A stretch of 64,000 nt of DNA from assembly GCF_027923545.1 (NCBI RefSeq), contig NZ_BROH01000010.1:1-64000 (forward strand), read 5' to 3'. Below the pieces are notes generated by a model, which was given only the letters and a program-made list of their open reading frames with translations, had not been told where the DNA came from and did no database searches. A program made the translations under genes and the position numbers. Each line of letters starts with the position of its first letter. Within the stretch, counting starts at the first letter, position 1. Of the stretch, positions 42,128 through 51,391 are shown piece by piece. Origin of the DNA: Sinisalibacter aestuarii. GTDB taxonomy: Bacteria; Pseudomonadota; Alphaproteobacteria; Rhodobacterales; Rhodobacteraceae.

Positions 42128-42961
42128 TCAGAGCATCCAGGGTCTTGGGATTTCGTCTTGGTTGAGCAGCCTGAGCGCGGGCACGAGGCTCTGGCGCAGG
42201 GTGTAGCTGTCGGGCGCAAGGATGCGCGCGGCGAGCAGGCCCGCGCGCACAAGGCTCGCCCCGGCCGTCTCGGGCAGCAGCGCGCGCAGCCGGTCGAGAT
42301 GGGCGTCGGCATCGGGCGCGGCATAGACAAGGCTCGCCATCGCCCGCGCCCCCCGGCCCAGCGCGGCGCGGTCCATCTGCGCCGCGATGTCGCCCGCCAG
42401 CGCCACGGCGTCGCGCCAGACGAGCGCGCCCGCGCGGCGGATCTCCACCCGGTCGTGAAACCGCGCATCGCGCAGCTCCTCTCCCATCGCGGCGCGGCCG
42501 AACACCACCGGCTCCACCATCAGCACCCGCGCATCGGCGGCCATGTCGATCTGCAGCCGCCGCGACAGATGCGCCCCGTCATAGAGGATCGTCTCCTGCG
42601 GCAGCCAGCCCAGCCGCGCGCCCGGCCCCGCCATGAGCCGCGTCGCGATCCGGCCCGGCTCCGGCCCGGCGGCGCGGTAGGCCCGCTCGGCGGCCTGGGT
42701 GGTGAGGCTGAGCGCGGTGCCCGGCCCGGCCACCGCCTCGGTGGCGAAGCGGTCGCCGCCGGTCACGCCGCCCGCCGTATTGACCAGCACCGCCTCGAAG
42801 GCGCCGCCGCCGGGGCGCGGAAACATCAGCTTGAGCGAGCCCGACATCCTCAGCCCGTCAATCGCGCCACCACCCGGCCCCGGCTTCAGCGTAAGCCGCA
42901 CCTGTCCGCGCGCACGCGGCTGTTCGAGGCTCGTCGCAATCGTAGCGGCAGGCTGATTCAT
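42128..42961 (-). CDS. ureD: UreD (UreH), urease accessory scaffold
   Basis: 277-residue accessory protein, the scaffold on which UreF and UreG assemble on apo-urease. MFPRPGGGAFEAVLVNTAGG with VTGGDRF (about residues 47-75), LTTQAAERAYRA and WLPQETILYDGAHLSRRLQI are characteristic. It is the first gene of the urease operon; the ATG at 42959-42961 was chosen because the upstream 12 codons lack homology. The 420-base region upstream is shared with the divergent peptide transporter. Confidence 0.94.
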   Translation of the reverse strand: MNQPAATIATSLEQPRARGQVRLTLKPGPGGGAIDGLRMSGSLKLMFPRPGGGAFEAVLVNTAGGVTGGDRFATEAVAGPGTALSLTTQAAERAYRAAGPEPGRIATRLMAGPGARLGWLPQETILYDGAHLSRRLQIDMAADARVLMVEPVVFGRAAMGEELRDARFHDRVEIRRAGALVWRDAVALAGDIAAQMDRAALGRGARAMASLVYAAPDADAHLDRLRALLPETAGASLVRAGLLAARILAPDSYTLRQSLVPALRLLNQDEIPRPWML

Positions 42962-43381
42962 GTCCCCATCCCGACCATTCGCCCATGTTTTCAGCACGCC
43001 GCCCGGCCGGAGTCAGGTCATCTGCGGCGTTCCTGCCGCTCCGGCGGGCAATCGGAGGCGATATGGCGCGTCACCGGGCAGTATGCCTGTTTTTTCGGCG
43101 CCCGCGCAACGCCGCTGACCATGCCGCGCCGCAGCGCCACGCACCATTCTGACGATTTGGTCAAATTTCCGTGGCGACATGCCTTGATCCGCGCCGGGTT
43201 TCAGGTCTTAATCCGGTGCCAGGGGGCGCCAGACCTCCGTGAAAAAACCAAGACCGCCAAGCATTTCCGGGGTGTTCCAAACCCGGCGCCCCACCTTTTC
43301 ATACCGGGGCAATACGGGCGGGCCGAGGCCGGTAACCCACGGGAAGCGACCGGGCAAAACATATGAATAGGGAGTTTTTCC
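42962..43381. promoter_or_regulatory. Divergent control region of urease and peptide-transporter operons
   Basis: 420 bases without a supported gene. ATTTG-GT-CAAAT (43155-43166) is a 12-bp palindrome of the kind bound by small dimeric repressors, and GGTGCC...GGCGCC (near 43215) is a GC dyad. A GGGAG ribosome site precedes dppA. No clear -35/-10 pair or sigma-54 site was found. The shared location suggests possible co-regulation of nitrogen acquisition genes. Confidence 0.4.
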
Positions 43382-44977
43382 ATGGCACTACGATCTTTCC
43401 TGACCGCGACGAGCCTGGTCTTGTCGATGGCGGGCGCGGCTTCGGCCCAGTCCACCCTGGTCTACTGCTCCGAGGGCAGCCCTGAAGGGTTCGACCCCTC
43501 GCTCTACACCTCGGGCACCACCTTCGACGCGACCTCGCACCCGATCTTCAACCGGCTCGTCGAGTTCAAGGTGGGCACCACCGAGGTGATTCCGGGCCTC
43601 GCCGAAAGCTGGGAAGCGTCGGAAGACGGGCTGGAATACACCTTCCACCTGCGCCCGGGCGTGAAGTTCCACACCACCGACTATTTCACCCCGTCGCGTG
43701 ACTTCAACGCCGATGACGTGGTCTTCTCCTTCATGCGGCAATACGACGAAAACGATCCGTGGTATGCGGCCGAAGGCGGCTCGTGGGAATATTTCAACGG
43801 CATGTCGATGCCCGACCTGATCTCGTCGATCGAAAAGGTCGACGATCTGACGGTGAAATTCGTGCTGACCCGGCCCGAAGCGCCCTTCATCGCCAACCTT
43901 GCGATGGACTTCGCCTCGATCCAGTCGAAGGAATATGCCGATGCGCTGATGGATGCGGGCACCCCCGAGATGCTCAACCAGGAGCCGATCGGCACCGGGC
44001 CCTTCACCTTCGTCGCCTACCAGAAAGACGCCGTGATCCGCTACGCGAAGAACGCCGAATACTGGAAGGAAGGGCTGCCGAAGGTCGATAACCTCGTCTT
44101 CGCCATCACCACCGACAATTCGGTGCGCTACCAGAAGCTGCTGGCCGGCGAATGCCATGTGATGCCCTATCCGAACCCCGCCGACATCGCCGAGATGCAG
44201 GCGAACCCGGATGTGAACGTGATGGAGCAGGAAGGGCTGAACGTGGGCTACCTCGCCTACAACACCCAGATGGCGCCGTTCGACAACCCCGAAGTGCGCC
44301 GCGCGCTCAACATGGCGATGGACAAGCAGGCGATCATCGACGTGGTGTTCCAGGGCTCCGGCCAGATCGCCAAAAACCCGATCCCGCCCACCATGTGGTC
44401 GTATAACGACGCCATCTCCGACGATGCCTACGATCCCGATGCCGCCAAAGCGATGCTGGAAGCGGCCGGCGTGACCGATCTGAGCATGAAGATCTGGGCA
44501 ATGCCCGTGCAGCGGCCCTACAACCCGAACGCCCGCCGCATGGCCGAGCTGATCCAGGACGATTTCGGCAAGATCGGCGTGGATGTCGAGATCGTCTCCT
44601 ATGAATGGGGCGAGTATCTCGAACGGTCTTCGGATGTCGAACGCGACGGCGCCGTGCTTCTGGGCTGGACCGGCGACAACGGCGATCCGGACAACTTCCT
44701 CGCCGTGCTGCTCGGCTGCGACGGCGTGGGCGGCTCGAACCGCGCGCAATGGTGCTACCAGCCGTTCGAGGATGTGATCCAGCAAGCCAAGGTCACCTCC
44801 GATCCGGCGGAGCGCACCCGTCTCTACGAAGAAGCTCAGATGATCTTCAAAGAGCAGGCGCCCTGGGCAACCATCGCGCATTCGGTCGTGTTCATGCCGA
44901 TGCGGCCCGAGGTGGAAGGCTATGTGATGCACCCGCTGGGCGGCCACATCTTCACCGAAGTGAGCCTCGCGGAGTAA
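43382..44977 (+). CDS. dppA: Dipeptide/oligopeptide ABC transporter binding protein
   Basis: 531-residue SBP family 5 protein. Signal peptide MALRSFLTATSLVLSMAGAA ends in ASAQ-type cleavage near residue 22. STLVYCSEGSPEGFDPSLYT, the LAESWEASEDGLEYTFHLRP region and TTYDGIP-equivalents match DppA, with strong similarity to dipeptide binders (EPIGTGPFTFVAYQKDAVIR; PWATIAHSVVFMPMRPEVEG). It is periplasmic and delivers peptides to DppBC. A hairpin separates it from dppB, probably raising its relative level. Confidence 0.9.
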   Translation: MALRSFLTATSLVLSMAGAASAQSTLVYCSEGSPEGFDPSLYTSGTTFDATSHPIFNRLVEFKVGTTEVIPGLAESWEASEDGLEYTFHLRPGVKFHTTDYFTPSRDFNADDVVFSFMRQYDENDPWYAAEGGSWEYFNGMSMPDLISSIEKVDDLTVKFVLTRPEAPFIANLAMDFASIQSKEYADALMDAGTPEMLNQEPIGTGPFTFVAYQKDAVIRYAKNAEYWKEGLPKVDNLVFAITTDNSVRYQKLLAGECHVMPYPNPADIAEMQANPDVNVMEQEGLNVGYLAYNTQMAPFDNPEVRRALNMAMDKQAIIDVVFQGSGQIAKNPIPPTMWSYNDAISDDAYDPDAAKAMLEAAGVTDLSMKIWAMPVQRPYNPNARRMAELIQDDFGKIGVDVEIVSYEWGEYLERSSDVERDGAVLLGWTGDNGDPDNFLAVLLGCDGVGGSNRAQWCYQPFEDVIQQAKVTSDPAERTRLYEEAQMIFKEQAPWATIAHSVVFMPMRPEVEGYVMHPLGGHIFTEVSLAE

Positions 44978-44991
44978 TCCACGAAATCCGC

Positions 44992-45015
44992 GGCGGGGCC
45001 TTGCGAGGCCCCGCC
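44992..45015 (+). terminator. Strong hairpin between dppA and dppB
   Basis: GGCGGGGCCT, loop TGCG, AGGCCCCGCC: a perfect 10-bp stem with a stable tetraloop, 15 bases after the dppA stop. No T-tract follows, so it most likely protects the binding-protein mRNA 3' end and limits read-through to the permease genes. Confidence 0.6.
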
Positions 45016-45077
45016 CGTCCCTATACGGGCAGGACCAACCGGCCGGGCCGCGCACCCGCCACATACCGTGAGGGCCG

Positions 45078-46085
45078 ATGCTTCGTTATCTCCTTTCCAA
45101 GCTTCTGACCTTCGTGCCGACCTTCCTGGGCGTCACGCTGGTCTCCTTCGCCTTCATCCGGGTGCTGCCCGGCGATCCGATCATCGTCATGGCCGGCGAA
45201 CGCGGGCTGACCGAGGAGCGCTATGCCGAGTTGCAGGCGCAGTTCGGCTTCGACCGGCCGCTTTACGTGCAGTTCTGGGATTATCTCACCGGCGTTCTGC
45301 AAGGCGATCTCGGCGAAAGCTTCGTCACCAAAAAGCCGGTCTGGGATGAATTCTTCTCGCTCTTTCCCGCCACGCTGGAGCTTTCCATCGTCGCCATCAT
45401 CCTCGCCACCGCGCTCGGCATCCCGGCTGGCGTGATCGCCGCCATGTATCGCGGCAAGTTCTTCGACCGGGCGCTGATGTCGTCGGCGCTTGTCGGCTAT
45501 TCGATGCCGATCTTCTGGTGGGCGCTGCTGCTCATCATCGTCTTTTCCGGCAATCTCGGCTGGACGCCGGTCTCGGGCCGGATCGACCTGCTCTACTTCT
45601 TCCCCGACGTGACCGGCTTCATGCTGATCGACAGCCTGCTTTCGGGTCAGAAGGGCGCCTTCGCCTCCGCCGTCTCGCACCTCGTGCTGCCCTCGATCGT
45701 GCTGGCGACGATCCCGCTTGCCGTCATTGCCCGGCAAACCCGCTCGGCCATGCTCGAAGTGCTGTCGGAGGATTATATCCGCACCGCCCGCGCCAAGGGC
45801 CTCGCCCCGGTGCGCGTCAACGGGCTTCATGCGCTGCGCAACGCGATGATCCCGGTCGTCACCGTCATCGGCCTGTCGGTCGGGATGCTGCTCGCCGGCG
45901 CGATCCTGACCGAAACCATTTTCTCCTGGCCCGGCATCGGCAAGTGGATGCTCGACAGCATCTTCCGCCGCGATTACCCGGTGGTGCAGGGCGGGCTGCT
46001 GCTCGTCGCGGGCTTCGTGATGGTCGTCAACCTGATCGTCGATCTGCTCTACGGCCTCATCAACCCCAAGATCCGGAAGCGCTGA
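45078..46085 (+). CDS. dppB: Dipeptide ABC transporter permease DppB
   Basis: 335-residue inner-membrane permease. MLRYLLSKLLTFVPTFLGVT and LVSFAFIRVLPGDPIIVMAG form the typical first helix and DPxxxxAG motif; the EAA loop reads EDYIRTARAKGLAPVRVNGL. About six helices. Adjacent to dppC with one base between stop and start. Substrate range (di- versus oligopeptides) is inferred from the DppA-like binding protein. Confidence 0.93.
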   Translation: MLRYLLSKLLTFVPTFLGVTLVSFAFIRVLPGDPIIVMAGERGLTEERYAELQAQFGFDRPLYVQFWDYLTGVLQGDLGESFVTKKPVWDEFFSLFPATLELSIVAIILATALGIPAGVIAAMYRGKFFDRALMSSALVGYSMPIFWWALLLIIVFSGNLGWTPVSGRIDLLYFFPDVTGFMLIDSLLSGQKGAFASAVSHLVLPSIVLATIPLAVIARQTRSAMLEVLSEDYIRTARAKGLAPVRVNGLHALRNAMIPVVTVIGLSVGMLLAGAILTETIFSWPGIGKWMLDSIFRRDYPVVQGGLLLVAGFVMVVNLIVDLLYGLINPKIRKR

Positions 46086-46086
46086 C

Positions 46087-46992
46087 ATGGCCGACGCAAC
46101 CGCTCAAACCGCCCCCACCACCCCGGCCCGCCCCGGCCGCTTCAAGGAATTCTGGCGCTATTTCCGCGAGAACAAGGGCGCCGTCGTCGGCCTCTATATC
46201 TTTGCCGCCTTCCTGTTGCTCGCGCTCTTCGCGGGCCTCATCGCCCCGCACGATCCGCTCGTGCAGTACCGCAGCGCCACCCTCGTGCCCCCGGCCTGGC
46301 AAGAGGGCGGCACCTGGAGCTACATCCTCGGCACCGACCCGCTCGGGCGCGACATGCTCTCGCGGCTTCTCTACGGCGCGCGCTATTCCTTTGTCGTCGG
46401 CGTCGTCGTGGTGATCCTCGCCTCCACCGGCGGCATCCTGCTCGGGCTGATCTCCGGCTTCGCGCCGAAATGGCTCGATACCTTCATCATGCGGCTCATG
46501 GACATCATCCTGTCCTTCCCGGCGCTGCTCCTCGCCCTCGTGCTCGTCGCCATTCTCGGGCCCTCGCTGGTGAATGCGATGATCGCCATCGCCATCGCCT
46601 ATCAGCCCCATTACGTGCGCCTCACCCGCGCCGCCGTGATCGCCGAACGCTCGAAAGACTATGTGATCTCCGCCAAAGTGGCCGGCGCCCGGCTGCCGCG
46701 GCTGATGTTCATCACCGTGCTGCCCAACTGCCTCGCGCCGATTATCGTGCAGGCGGCGCTGAGCTTTTCCAACGCCATCCTCGACGTGGCGGCGCTCGGC
46801 TTTCTCGGCATGGGGGCACAGCCGCCCACGCCCGAATGGGGCACGATGCTGGCCGAAGCGCGCGAGTTCATCCTGCGCGCCTGGTGGGTCGTCACCTTCC
46901 CCGGCCTCGCCATCCTGATCACCGTGATCGCCATCAACCTGATGGGCGACGGCCTGCGCGACGCGCTCGATCCGAAGCTGAAGAGGAGCTGA
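46087..46992 (+). CDS. dppC: Dipeptide ABC transporter permease DppC
   Basis: 301-residue permease with the OppC/DppC N-terminal cytoplasmic helix (FKEFWRYFRENKGAVVGLYI), GTDPLGRDMLSRLLYGARYS near residue 85, and the EAA loop KDYVISAKVAGARLPRLMFI. GFLGMGAQPPTPEWGTMLAE near residue 245 is a hallmark. It pairs with DppB. A 131-base gap without a gene separates it from dppD. Confidence 0.93.
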   Translation: MADATAQTAPTTPARPGRFKEFWRYFRENKGAVVGLYIFAAFLLLALFAGLIAPHDPLVQYRSATLVPPAWQEGGTWSYILGTDPLGRDMLSRLLYGARYSFVVGVVVVILASTGGILLGLISGFAPKWLDTFIMRLMDIILSFPALLLALVLVAILGPSLVNAMIAIAIAYQPHYVRLTRAAVIAERSKDYVISAKVAGARLPRLMFITVLPNCLAPIIVQAALSFSNAILDVAALGFLGMGAQPPTPEWGTMLAEAREFILRAWWVVTFPGLAILITVIAINLMGDGLRDALDPKLKRS

Positions 46993-47123
46993 GCCGATGC
47001 CGCGCCCGCCAGCCCCCGTCGCCCACGCGCCGCTTGCGACGTTTTCGTTAGCGCTATCATATTGTTTTTCAAATCACTACGCCGATGTGCGAACTCGCCC
47101 AGCCCTGGCCGGGAGGCCCTGAC

Positions 47124-48101
47124 ATGCCGCTCCTCCAGATCCGCAACCTGACCGTCGAATTCGCCACCGCCTCCGGCCCCTTCCGCGCCGTCGACCGGGT
47201 GGACGTGACCGTCGACGAAGGCGACGTGCTCGCCATCGTCGGCGAGAGCGGCTCGGGCAAATCCGTCGCCATGCTCGCCGCGATGGGCCTCCTGCCCTGG
47301 ACGGCAGCGATCACCGCCGACGAGATGAGCTTCGACGGGCGCGACATCCGCTCGCTGACCCCGCGCGACCGCCGCACCGTGATCGGCAAGGACATGGCGA
47401 TGATCTTCCAGGAGCCGATGTCGAGCCTGAACCCCTGCTTCACCGTCGGCTTCCAGATCAAGGAGGCGCTGAAAAAGCATCTCGGCCTCTCGCGCCGCGA
47501 GCGCCACGAACGCGCCGTCGAGCTGCTCGACCTCGTCGGCATCCCCGACCCGGCCACCCGGCTCTCGGCCTTTCCGCACCAGCTTTCGGGAGGGATGAGC
47601 CAGCGGGTGATGATCGCCATGGCGCTCTCCTGCAATCCCCGCCTGCTGATCGCCGACGAACCCACCACCGCGCTTGACGTGACGATCCAGGCCCAGATCC
47701 TCGACCTGCTCGCCCGGCTCCAGCAGGAGACCGGCATGGCGCTCATTCTGATCACGCATGACATGGGCGTGGTCGCCGAAACCGCCCAGCGCGTGCAGGT
47801 GCAATATGCGGGGCAGAAGGTGGAAGAGCAGCCGGTGCGCCCGCTCTTCGACGCGCCGCATCACCCCTATACCGCCGCACTTCTCGCCGCCCTGCCCGAG
47901 CGCGCCACCGAGCGCCGGCTGCCGACGATCCCCGGCGTGGTGCCCGGGCAATACGACCGGCCCGCGGGTTGCCTGTTCAGCCCGCGCTGCGCCTTCGCCG
48001 ACGATCTGTGCCGCAGCACCGAGCCGCCGGTGCAGGATGCCGGGCTTGGCCTCGCCCGCTGCCACTACCCGATCCCCAGCCCGGCCAAGGAGGCGGTGTG
48101 A
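47124..48101 (+). CDS. dppD: Dipeptide ABC transporter ATPase DppD
   Basis: 325-residue ATPase. Walker A is [20 protein letters not shown] (about residue 38), signature [20 protein letters not shown], Walker [13 protein letters not shown], and the C-terminal peptide-transporter extension has [16 protein letters not shown], whose cysteines resemble the iron-sulfur binding tail known in DppD/OppD proteins. The start [13 protein letters not shown] follows a GGGAGG site. Its stop overlaps the dppF start by 1 base. Confidence 0.93.
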   Translation: MPLLQIRNLTVEFATASGPFRAVDRVDVTVDEGDVLAIVGESGSGKSVAMLAAMGLLPWTAAITADEMSFDGRDIRSLTPRDRRTVIGKDMAMIFQEPMSSLNPCFTVGFQIKEALKKHLGLSRRERHERAVELLDLVGIPDPATRLSAFPHQLSGGMSQRVMIAMALSCNPRLLIADEPTTALDVTIQAQILDLLARLQQETGMALILITHDMGVVAETAQRVQVQYAGQKVEEQPVRPLFDAPHHPYTAALLAALPERATERRLPTIPGVVPGQYDRPAGCLFSPRCAFADDLCRSTEPPVQDAGLGLARCHYPIPSPAKEAV

Positions 48102-49057
48102 TGAGCGAACCCGTGATCGTCGCCGAACATCTGGCCCGCCACTACGAAGTGGGCGGCGGATTGTTTTCAAAGCCGAAGGTGGTGAAGGCGCTCTCCGAAG
48201 CGAGCTTTACCATCATGCCCGGCAAGACGCTGGCGGTGGTGGGAGAGTCCGGCTGCGGCAAGTCCACCCTCGCCCGGCTCGTCACCCTGATCGAAGAGCC
48301 CACCGCCGGCAGCTTCACCATCGACGGCATCCCCGGCACCAAAAACAACTGGGCGCGGCTGCGCGACTCGGTCCAGATCGTGTTTCAGGATCCCTATGGC
48401 TCGCTCAATCTGCGCCACCGCGTCGGCTCCATCCTCGAAGAGCCGCTGAAGATCAACCGCCCCGACATGTCCGCCGCCGAGCGCGAGGAAAAGGCCCGCG
48501 CGATGATGGCGCTGGTGGGGCTGCGGCCCGAGCATTACGACCGCTTCCCGCATATGTTTTCCGGCGGCCAGCGCCAGCGCATCGCGGTCGGCCGCGCGCT
48601 GATGCTGGAGCCCAAGCTCATGGTGCTCGACGAGCCGGTCTCGGCGCTCGACGTGTCGATCCAGTCTCAGGTGCTCAACCTGCTGCTCGACATCCAGGAG
48701 CGGATGCAGCTCGCCTATCTGTTCATCAGCCACGACCTCTCGGTGGTGCGCCACGTGGCGGACGAGGTGATCGTGATGTATCTTGGCCGCCCGGTGGAAT
48801 TCGGCACCAAGGACGAGGTCTTCGCCCATCCCCGCCACCCCTATACCAAGGCGCTTCTGTCGGCGACGCCGACCACCGAGCCGGAGCGCAAGGTCGAGCG
48901 GATCAAGCTGGAGGGCGAGTTGCCCTCGCCGCTGAACGTGCCCGATGGCTGCCCCTTCGCCCCGCGCTGCTGGAAGGCCCAGCCGATCTGCCGCAGCACC
49001 CGCCCGGAGCTGGAAGGCAGCGGCCACCGCGTCGCCTGCCACTTCCCCGAGGACTGA
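48101..49057 (+). CDS. dppF: Dipeptide ABC transporter ATPase DppF
   Basis: 318-residue ATPase. VVGESGCGKSTLARLVTLIE is Walker A (about residue 46), FSGGQRQRIAVGRALMLEPK the signature and LMVLDEPVSALDVSIQSQVL Walker B. The C-terminal extension carries CPFAPRCWKAQPICRSTRPE. It is the last gene of dppABCDF. It forms the nucleotide-binding heterodimer with DppD. Confidence 0.93.
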   Translation: MSEPVIVAEHLARHYEVGGGLFSKPKVVKALSEASFTIMPGKTLAVVGESGCGKSTLARLVTLIEEPTAGSFTIDGIPGTKNNWARLRDSVQIVFQDPYGSLNLRHRVGSILEEPLKINRPDMSAAEREEKARAMMALVGLRPEHYDRFPHMFSGGQRQRIAVGRALMLEPKLMVLDEPVSALDVSIQSQVLNLLLDIQERMQLAYLFISHDLSVVRHVADEVIVMYLGRPVEFGTKDEVFAHPRHPYTKALLSATPTTEPERKVERIKLEGELPSPLNVPDGCPFAPRCWKAQPICRSTRPELEGSGHRVACHFPED

Positions 49058-49139
49058 CGCAGGCGCATTGACCCGGCCCCGCCATATGACGATATTGAGC
49101 CGACTGTTGTAGTGCCATGGGTTTGGGGGGCAATTTAGC

Positions 49140-49598
49140 ATGAAGACCGTTTTGACCTATGGCACGTTCGACCTGCTTCATGTCGGCCATATCCGCCTGC
49201 TGGAGCGTGCCCGCGCCTATGGCGACAGGCTTGTCGTCGGCATCTCGTCGGACGAGTTCAACGCGACGAAGGGCAAGCACAGCATCTTCCCCTTCGAGCA
49301 CCGCAAGCTGATCGTCCAGTCGCTCCGCTTCGTCGACGAAGTCTTCGCCGAGAACGATTGGGGCCAGAAGGAATCCGATATCAAGTCCTACGGCGCGGAC
49401 GTGCTGGTGATGGGCAACGACTGGGAAGGCAAGTTCGACGACCTCGGCAGATTGTGCGAAGTGGCCTACCTGCCCCGCACCGAAGGCATTTCCACCACCG
49501 CGCTGAAAGAGGCGCTGAGCGCCTTCCGCGGCGAGAAAATCAACGAGCTGAAGCGCGCGATCGAGACGCTGCACATGATTGCCGACAACCTCGGCTAG
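49140..49598 (+). CDS. tagD: Glycerol-3-phosphate cytidylyltransferase-like protein
   Basis: 152-residue nucleotidyltransferase of the TagD type, making CDP-glycerol from CTP and glycerol-3-phosphate. The HIGH-like motif appears in YGTFDLLHVGHIRLLERARA (about residues 7-26), followed by VGISSDEFNATKG and the second signature RTEGISTTALKE. The gene is alone, between the peptide transporter and an integrase remnant by a tRNA, with no other teichoic-acid-like genes, so it may serve capsule or lipid-linked polymer synthesis. Activity on a related alditol phosphate is possible. Confidence 0.88.
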   Translation: MKTVLTYGTFDLLHVGHIRLLERARAYGDRLVVGISSDEFNATKGKHSIFPFEHRKLIVQSLRFVDEVFAENDWGQKESDIKSYGADVLVMGNDWEGKFDDLGRLCEVAYLPRTEGISTTALKEALSAFRGEKINELKRAIETLHMIADNLG

Positions 49599-49638
49599 CG
49601 GGAAGCCGGGAACCCGCGGTGAGCGGGCTGGTGCTTCC

Positions 49639-49791
49639 CCGTTCCAACTCAGAGACGCAGCCGGTCACACCGACATTGCCACGACGAACCGCTACATCCG
49701 CGGGGCTGACGAGGTGCCTGAGAAGGTGATCAAGATGCGGAGAGGGGGCCGGAAATGGGAACGAGCCACGAACCGGATATTCCAACGATGA
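49639..49791 (+). pseudogene. Remnant of a tyrosine recombinase (phage-type integrase) C-terminus
   Basis: About 50 codons reading PFQLRDAAGHTDIATTNRYI RGADE..., the conserved end of site-specific integrases: LRDAAGHTDIATTNRYI carries the H of the box II motif and the catalytic Tyr. Arg residues and the rest of the catalytic domain are missing. It lies 41 bases from the 3' end of tRNA-Arg, the usual attachment site for such elements, so it marks a former or truncated integrated island. Confidence 0.7.
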
Positions 49792-49831
49792 TCCAACTCG
49801 CAGCGCGCGATCATCTAAGTCATTGAAATTG

Positions 49832-49908
49832 TGGCGCGCTGGGGAGGATTCGAACCCCCGACCCCTTGATTCGTAGTCAAGTACTCTATCCAGCTGAGCT
49901 ACCAGCGC
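49832..49908 (-). tRNA. tRNA-Arg (anticodon ACG)
   Basis: Acceptor GCGCTGG pairs with CCAGCGC, with T8/A9, D-arm AGCTCAGCTGGATAG, anticodon stem-loop CTTGA-CTACGAA-TCAAG (ACG), T-arm GGGGGTTCGAATCCTCC, discriminator G and encoded CCA (49832-49834). Complete. The integrase remnant lies on its 3' side. Confidence 0.96.
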
Positions 49909-49978
49909 GCGGACAGGCGGGATGTAACGGCCCCGGGCGGGCAATGCAAGGGGCAATTGGCCGGGAATTTTCGCCTTT

Positions 49979-51370
49979 TCAGGCAGCACCGCTCTCCAGC
50001 CCGCGCGGCAGGTAGACGGCGAATTGCGTGCCATCCGGGCCGGTGCGGGCGAGTTCGAGCCGGCCGCCATGGCCGCGGGCGAGTTCGGCGGCGATCGCCA
50101 GGCCGAGGCCGGTGCCGCCCTTCTGGCTGCCCGCCGAGAAGGGCTGAAAGAGCGTGTCCTGCGCCTTCTTCGGCAGGCCCGGCCCGGTATCGGTGACGGT
50201 GATCACCCAGGCCGCCGGCTCCTCCCGCCCGGCGACCGCGATTTCGCCCGGTTTGCCGGACGCCTCGATGGCCTGGCGGGCGTTGCGCACGAGGTTGCGC
50301 AGGATGCGGTAGAGCTGTTCGGGATCGGCGCGCAGCATCAGCCCCACCGGCACGTCTTCGCCATAGGAAATGTCGTGATCGCCGGTGGCGAGGCGTTCGC
50401 TTTCGACCACATCCGTCACCACCTCGGCAAGCTGGAGGCGGGTAAGGCGCGGGGCGGGTTCTTCGGCGCGGCCAAAGGCGAGGGTCGACTCGGTGAGGTT
50501 CACCGCGCGGTTGATCGAGCCGATCAGCTTGGGCACCGCGCGCTGCACGCCGGGATCCTCGCTCATCTCCACCCGGTCGGCGAAAAGCTGGGCGGTGGTG
50601 AGGATGTTGCGCAGATCGTGGCTGATGCGCGCCACCGCACCGCCAAGCTGGGCCAGCCGCTCCTTCTGCTTGAGCGCGGCGGAAACCTGGGTTTCGAGAT
50701 CGTAGAGCGCCTGCTCGGCCTCGCGCAGTTCACGCACTTTCGACGTGGGCGCGATGATCCGGCGGGCATCTTCCGGCGCCTCGCAATAGGAGGTCATGTC
50801 GCGCACCACGTTCTTGATCGGGCGCACCATCAGGCTGCGCACGGCGAGGAAGAGAAAGATCGAGGTGATGACCGAGATCACCAGCGACAGCAGAAGGATG
50901 CGCTGGCCATAATCGAGCATCGCCTCGCGCAACGGCCCGGCGGCCATCGTCACCTCGATCTCGATCCCGCCCATGCGCACCGGATCGCCGATGACGCGGA
51001 TCACCTCGTCGCCGGGGGTGATGAGCCGGTGCAGCGCATCGCGGATCAGCACGGCGGCGGTGGCATTGCGCAGATCGAAGGTGGCGACGGCCGGGCTCGG
51101 CACCGGCGAGGAGAGCATCAGCTCGCGCGCCTCGTCGCGCAGGAGCACGACGTTATAGACTTCGGCGTTTTCCAGCAGCTCGCCTTCCAGCCCCTCGTCG
51201 ATCATGTCGGAGGCCAGCAGCACGAGCGAAGCGATCTGGGCGCGCTCCAGCCGGTCGAGCAGGTAGTCTTCGCGGAACCGGGCCACGGAGGGTACAAAGA
51301 TCAGGACCTCCGCCAGCATGACGAAGGCGATGGTCAGAACCAGGAACCGACCCGAAAGCGAGTTGAACAT
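49979..51370 (-). CDS. Orphan sensor histidine kinase
   Basis: 463-residue kinase. An N-terminal helix (FLVLTIAFVMLAEVLIFVPS), a periplasmic sensor (about residues 30-155), a second helix (ILLLSLVISVITSIFLFLAV), a HAMP-like linker and coiled coil (REAEQALYDLETQVSAALKQ), then the phospho-acceptor H-box ARISHDLRNILTTAQ and the ATPase with N box LVRNARQAIEA, G1 DTGPGLP and G2 GGTGLGLAIAAELARGHGG. No response regulator gene is adjacent. The signal is unknown. Confidence 0.9.
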   Translation of the reverse strand: MFNSLSGRFLVLTIAFVMLAEVLIFVPSVARFREDYLLDRLERAQIASLVLLASDMIDEGLEGELLENAEVYNVVLLRDEARELMLSSPVPSPAVATFDLRNATAAVLIRDALHRLITPGDEVIRVIGDPVRMGGIEIEVTMAAGPLREAMLDYGQRILLLSLVISVITSIFLFLAVRSLMVRPIKNVVRDMTSYCEAPEDARRIIAPTSKVRELREAEQALYDLETQVSAALKQKERLAQLGGAVARISHDLRNILTTAQLFADRVEMSEDPGVQRAVPKLIGSINRAVNLTESTLAFGRAEEPAPRLTRLQLAEVVTDVVESERLATGDHDISYGEDVPVGLMLRADPEQLYRILRNLVRNARQAIEASGKPGEIAVAGREEPAAWVITVTDTGPGLPKKAQDTLFQPFSAGSQKGGTGLGLAIAAELARGHGGRLELARTGPDGTQFAVYLPRGLESGAA

Positions 51371-51391
51371 GTCCCTCTCGTACCCGGCGCC

